Below are positions 62,068 to 64,000 of a stretch of 64,000 nt of DNA, piece after piece. Both the position numbers and the translations under genes were made by a program. The notes below the pieces were generated by a model. That model was not told the DNA's origin. It saw only the letters and a list, made by a program, of their open reading frames with translations, and did not search any database. The stretch is from positions 1,178,001-1,242,000 of the forward strand of contig NZ_JAMLIG010000001.1 of NCBI RefSeq assembly GCF_023954305.1, in the 5' to 3' direction. Source of the DNA: Mesorhizobium sp. GTDB lineage: Bacteria; Pseudomonadota; Alphaproteobacteria; Rhizobiales; Rhizobiaceae. Every line of letters begins with the position of its first letter. The stretch's first letter is position 1.

Positions 62068-62769
62068 TCATGCCGCGACCCCGAACAGCGCGCCGATCCC
62101 GGCCGTCAGGGCCATGGCGAGCGCGCCCCAGAAGGTGACGCGGAGCGTCGCCTTGAGCACGTTCGCGCCGCCGGCCCGGGCCCCGATCGCGCCAAGAAGC
62201 GCGAGAAACAGCAGCGAGGCGACGGAGACGCCGAGCACCAGCAGAGAGGCGGGCAGGACAAGCACCATCAGGAGCGGCAGCGCGGCGCCGACGGCGAAGG
62301 TCGCAGCCGAGGTAAGGGCCGCCTGGATCGGCCGCGCCGCGGTGACCTCGGAAATGCCGAGCTCGTCGCGCGCATGCGCGCCGAGCGCGTCCTTCGCCAT
62401 CAGCTGGTCGGCAACCGTCCGTGCAAGCTCGGGGTCGACGCCCCGCTCGGCATAGATGCGCGCCAGTTCCTCGCGTTCGAACTCCGGCTGGCTTGCAAGC
62501 TCGGCGCGTTCGCGCGCCAGGTCCGCCTGTTCGGTGTCGGACTGGGAACTGACGGAAACATATTCGCCGGCCGCCATCGACATGGCTCCCGCGACGAGGC
62601 CGGCGACGCCGGCGACCAGGACGTCGGAGACGGCGGCCGACGCCGCGGCGACGCCGACGATCAGGCTGGCCGTCGAGACGATCCCGTCATTGGCGCCCAG
62701 CACGGCCGCCCTCAGCCAGCCGATGCGCGAGACGAGATGGCTTTCCGGATGACGGTGAAGGCGGGACAC
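62068..62769 (-). CDS. VIT1/CCC1-family iron or manganese transporter
   Basis: The 233-residue membrane protein has SHLVSRIGWLRAAVLGANDG at its start, the family signature, and VAGAMSMAAGEYVSVSSQSD near residues 59-78, the metal-binding turn. Five hydrophobic segments surround a cytoplasmic Glu-rich stretch (about 80-140), as in VIT1 where Glu residues form the metal-binding domain. It probably moves Fe2+ or Mn2+ out of the cytoplasm. Confidence 0.93.
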   Translation of the reverse strand: MSRLHRHPESHLVSRIGWLRAAVLGANDGIVSTASLIVGVAAASAAVSDVLVAGVAGLVAGAMSMAAGEYVSVSSQSDTEQADLARERAELASQPEFEREELARIYAERGVDPELARTVADQLMAKDALGAHARDELGISEVTAARPIQAALTSAATFAVGAALPLLMVLVLPASLLVLGVSVASLLFLALLGAIGARAGGANVLKATLRVTFWGALAMALTAGIGALFGVAA

Positions 62770-63084
62770 GGCTCACGCTTTCATTGGCGGCAATACTACA
62801 CTCTTATCCGGGATCGGCGCATTCGCGAACAGTTTTGATGTCGGCCATGAAAGGGCCTTCGACACTTTTCGATTTAGACATTTGCCCGGGCGTGGCTTTT
62901 CGAAGCTCTGCGAGCGTATCGTGCACCGCCGACAGCCGAGCGAGGTGTCGCTAAAACCTGCGAACTGGCGAAGAGGAAGGACGAAGTCCGAGCCCGGAGC
63001 CTCAGACCGCGACTGCGACCCGGGCTTTCGCCCGCCCCGTCGGAGCCGTGAGCGAAGCGAACCGTCGCGAGACAACAAAGGAAC
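62770..63084. other. Intergenic region without identified gene
   Basis: These 315 bases precede the minus-strand VIT1-family gene and follow the tRNA-Ser 3' end. They should contain the VIT1 promoter. I see no convincing gene, RNA or strong palindrome; an open frame on the minus strand runs through the tRNA and is rejected. Confidence 0.5.
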
Positions 63085-63174
63085 TGGCGGAGGGAGGGGG
63101 ATTCGAACCCCCGATACGGTTTCCCGTATACACACTTTCCAGGCGTGCGCCTTCAACCACTCGGCCACCCCTCC
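63085..63174 (-). tRNA. tRNA-Ser (anticodon GGA)
   Basis: The 90-nt gene, with CCA encoded at 63085-63087, is a class II tRNA with a 7-bp acceptor stem (GGAGGGG/TCCCTCC, one G-U), an anticodon loop CTGGAAA reading GGA, a long variable arm (TATACGGGAAACCGTA), and T-loop GGTTCGAATCC. It decodes UCC and UCU. Confidence 0.97.
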
Positions 63175-63369
63175 GCGATCGCGGGCGGGCCGCGAATGCG
63201 GCCTCCATCTAGTCGATCGGTCCGCCGATGCCAAGCCTTTTGGGCTAAGCGGCGCAGCATAATTACAAGCCGGCTTCCGCCCAGCACCCGCCGGTTACAT
63301 GATGGCGCTAGTCCGTCGCTACACCGACAGCGCCACAAGGCGCGGGGCGACGGCGGATGGGGCCAGACG

Positions 63370-64000
63370 ATGACGACAGGCAACGAGCCAATGCGCGGCG
63401 GCAACAGTTTCGGCCAGGACGTCGCCGCGGCCGCGCCCGTCGTCTGGCTCAGCGCCAATCTGCTCCTCTCGGCGCGCGGCCTCTGGCAGGGCTGGCCCAC
63501 CCTGTTCGCCTACGACCTGCCGGACGCTGTTGCCGACTATGTCCATGCCAGCATGGCGGCCGGTATCGTGCAGATCCTCCTCGGCCTCTATGTGCTCGGC
63601 CTCGCCTGGCGCAAATCGCCGCGTTTCCCCTTCTGGTTCACGCTCTGGGCGGTGTTCGCGATCGTCGCGGACGTCGGCTTGCTGATGGCGACGCTGTTCA
63701 TCGAGCCGTTCGCACAGACCTGGATGCCGTGGCTCATCGCCCTCGTCTCGGTCGCCCTCTCGGCGTGGACCATCATGCTCGTGCGGCGGCCGGCGGCGGC
63801 GACACTGGCGGCTCCGGCGACGACGGCCGGACCCGCGCCGGCAGGCGTCGTCATCCTCCATGCCCTCTTGGGTCTGGTCCTCGGCGGCGCGGCGGGTCTC
63901 GGCATCGGCCTTCTGGCCGGCTCGGTCATCGTCGACTGGCTCGACGTCTCCTGCTTCGAGGGAGGCTGCGGCTATGCGGCCGCGGCGATCGGCCTGCTCG
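63370..64000 (+). CDS. Multi-pass membrane protein, cut by the window edge
   Basis: An open frame begins at ATG 63370 and stays open for 210 codons to the end of the window. It encodes about five hydrophobic segments (about residues 18-38, 60-80, 88-110, 118-138 and 162-185), with FPFWFTLWAVFAIVADVG as a clear example, and a Pro/Ala-rich loop near 140-160. I do not recognise the family. A second ATG 21 nt downstream is another possible start. Because no stop codon is in view, the length and the C-terminus are unknown. Confidence 0.75.
   Translation, partial: MTTGNEPMRGGNSFGQDVAAAAPVVWLSANLLLSARGLWQGWPTLFAYDLPDAVADYVHASMAAGIVQILLGLYVLGLAWRKSPRFPFWFTLWAVFAIVADVGLLMATLFIEPFAQTWMPWLIALVSVALSAWTIMLVRRPAAATLAAPATTAGPAPAGVVILHALLGLVLGGAAGLGIGLLAGSVIVDWLDVSCFEGGCGYAAAAIGLL

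Noticed and set aside
62773..63234. Open frame on the minus strand through the tRNA-Ser gene
   Set aside because: It reads straight through a complete tRNA and has no ribosome site or protein-like composition.

Overview
The window is GC-rich bacterial DNA that reads as a chromosomal segment of an alphaproteobacterium, most likely Hyphomicrobiales near Mesorhizobium, Aminobacter or Pseudaminobacter. That placement is an inference from base composition, from the TRAP, RbsC-type ABC and isomerase/dehydrogenase catabolic modules, and from the sulfur-oxidation gene order. Coding density is high, most genes have a clear Shine-Dalgarno sequence, and many operon partners overlap by ATGA or TGATG. I found no rRNA, CRISPR array, prophage or recognisable transposase.

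Layout. 1-2.2 kb: the end of a TRAP transporter operon (dctP remnant, dctQ, dctM). 2.2-3.6 kb: a long palindromic repeat and a metallo-beta-lactamase (MBL) fold enzyme. 3.8-6.2 kb: an arsenic operon (arsR, thioredoxin-type arsenate reductase, acr3, glutaredoxin-type arsC) with a visible operator. 6.3-16.9 kb: an AraC regulator divergent from an ABC uptake operon in which one permease is fused to a beta-propeller, followed by a second propeller protein, the ATPase, an acyl-CoA synthetase and an enoyl-CoA hydratase. 17-24.2 kb: an RlpA-like protein and a sugar or sugar-acid catabolic region (2-hydroxyacid dehydrogenase, GntR regulator, enolase-superfamily dehydratase, two TIM-barrel isomerases, Gfo/Idh/MocA dehydrogenase).

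24.3-48.1 kb is the centrepiece, a continuous sulfur-oxidation island. The minus-strand operon soxVWXYZABCD lies opposite soxS, soxR and a soxT-like transporter. Next come an MBL protein, a DUF302 protein, a LysR regulator and a YeiH-type putative sulfite/sulfate exporter. The second half is a cytoplasmic sulfur-oxidising heterodisulfide-reductase-like (sHdr) system: lipoate ligase, a glutamine-amidotransferase-like protein lacking its nucleophile, dsrE, hdrC1-B1-A-hyp-C2-B2, a small Cys-rich protein, the lipoate-binding protein LbpA, a second dsrE, tusA and an sHdrR-like ArsR repressor. Expected flow, from family knowledge: periplasmic thiosulfate is bound to SoxYZ by SoxXA, hydrolysed by SoxB and oxidised by SoxCD, while sulfane sulfur entering the cytoplasm passes through DsrE/TusA carriers to sHdr-LbpA and leaves as sulfite. 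A complete Sox system including SoxCD beside a complete sHdr core is the most notable feature. AT-rich operator-like islands stand in front of the sulfur transcription units, and two of them share a 22-bp motif.

48.4-64 kb: tRNA-Arg(ACG), a histidine kinase, a mercuric-reductase-like flavoprotein and a TVP38 membrane protein, a second copy of the palindromic repeat, an M20 peptidase, RNase D, bacterioferritin with its ferredoxin, an anti-sigma-like membrane protein, a universal stress protein, a cyclase-family hydrolase, a Tat-exported amidohydrolase behind an AT-rich promoter region, a PaaK-like adenylating enzyme, a VIT1-family protein, tRNA-Ser(GGA), and a membrane protein cut by the window edge.
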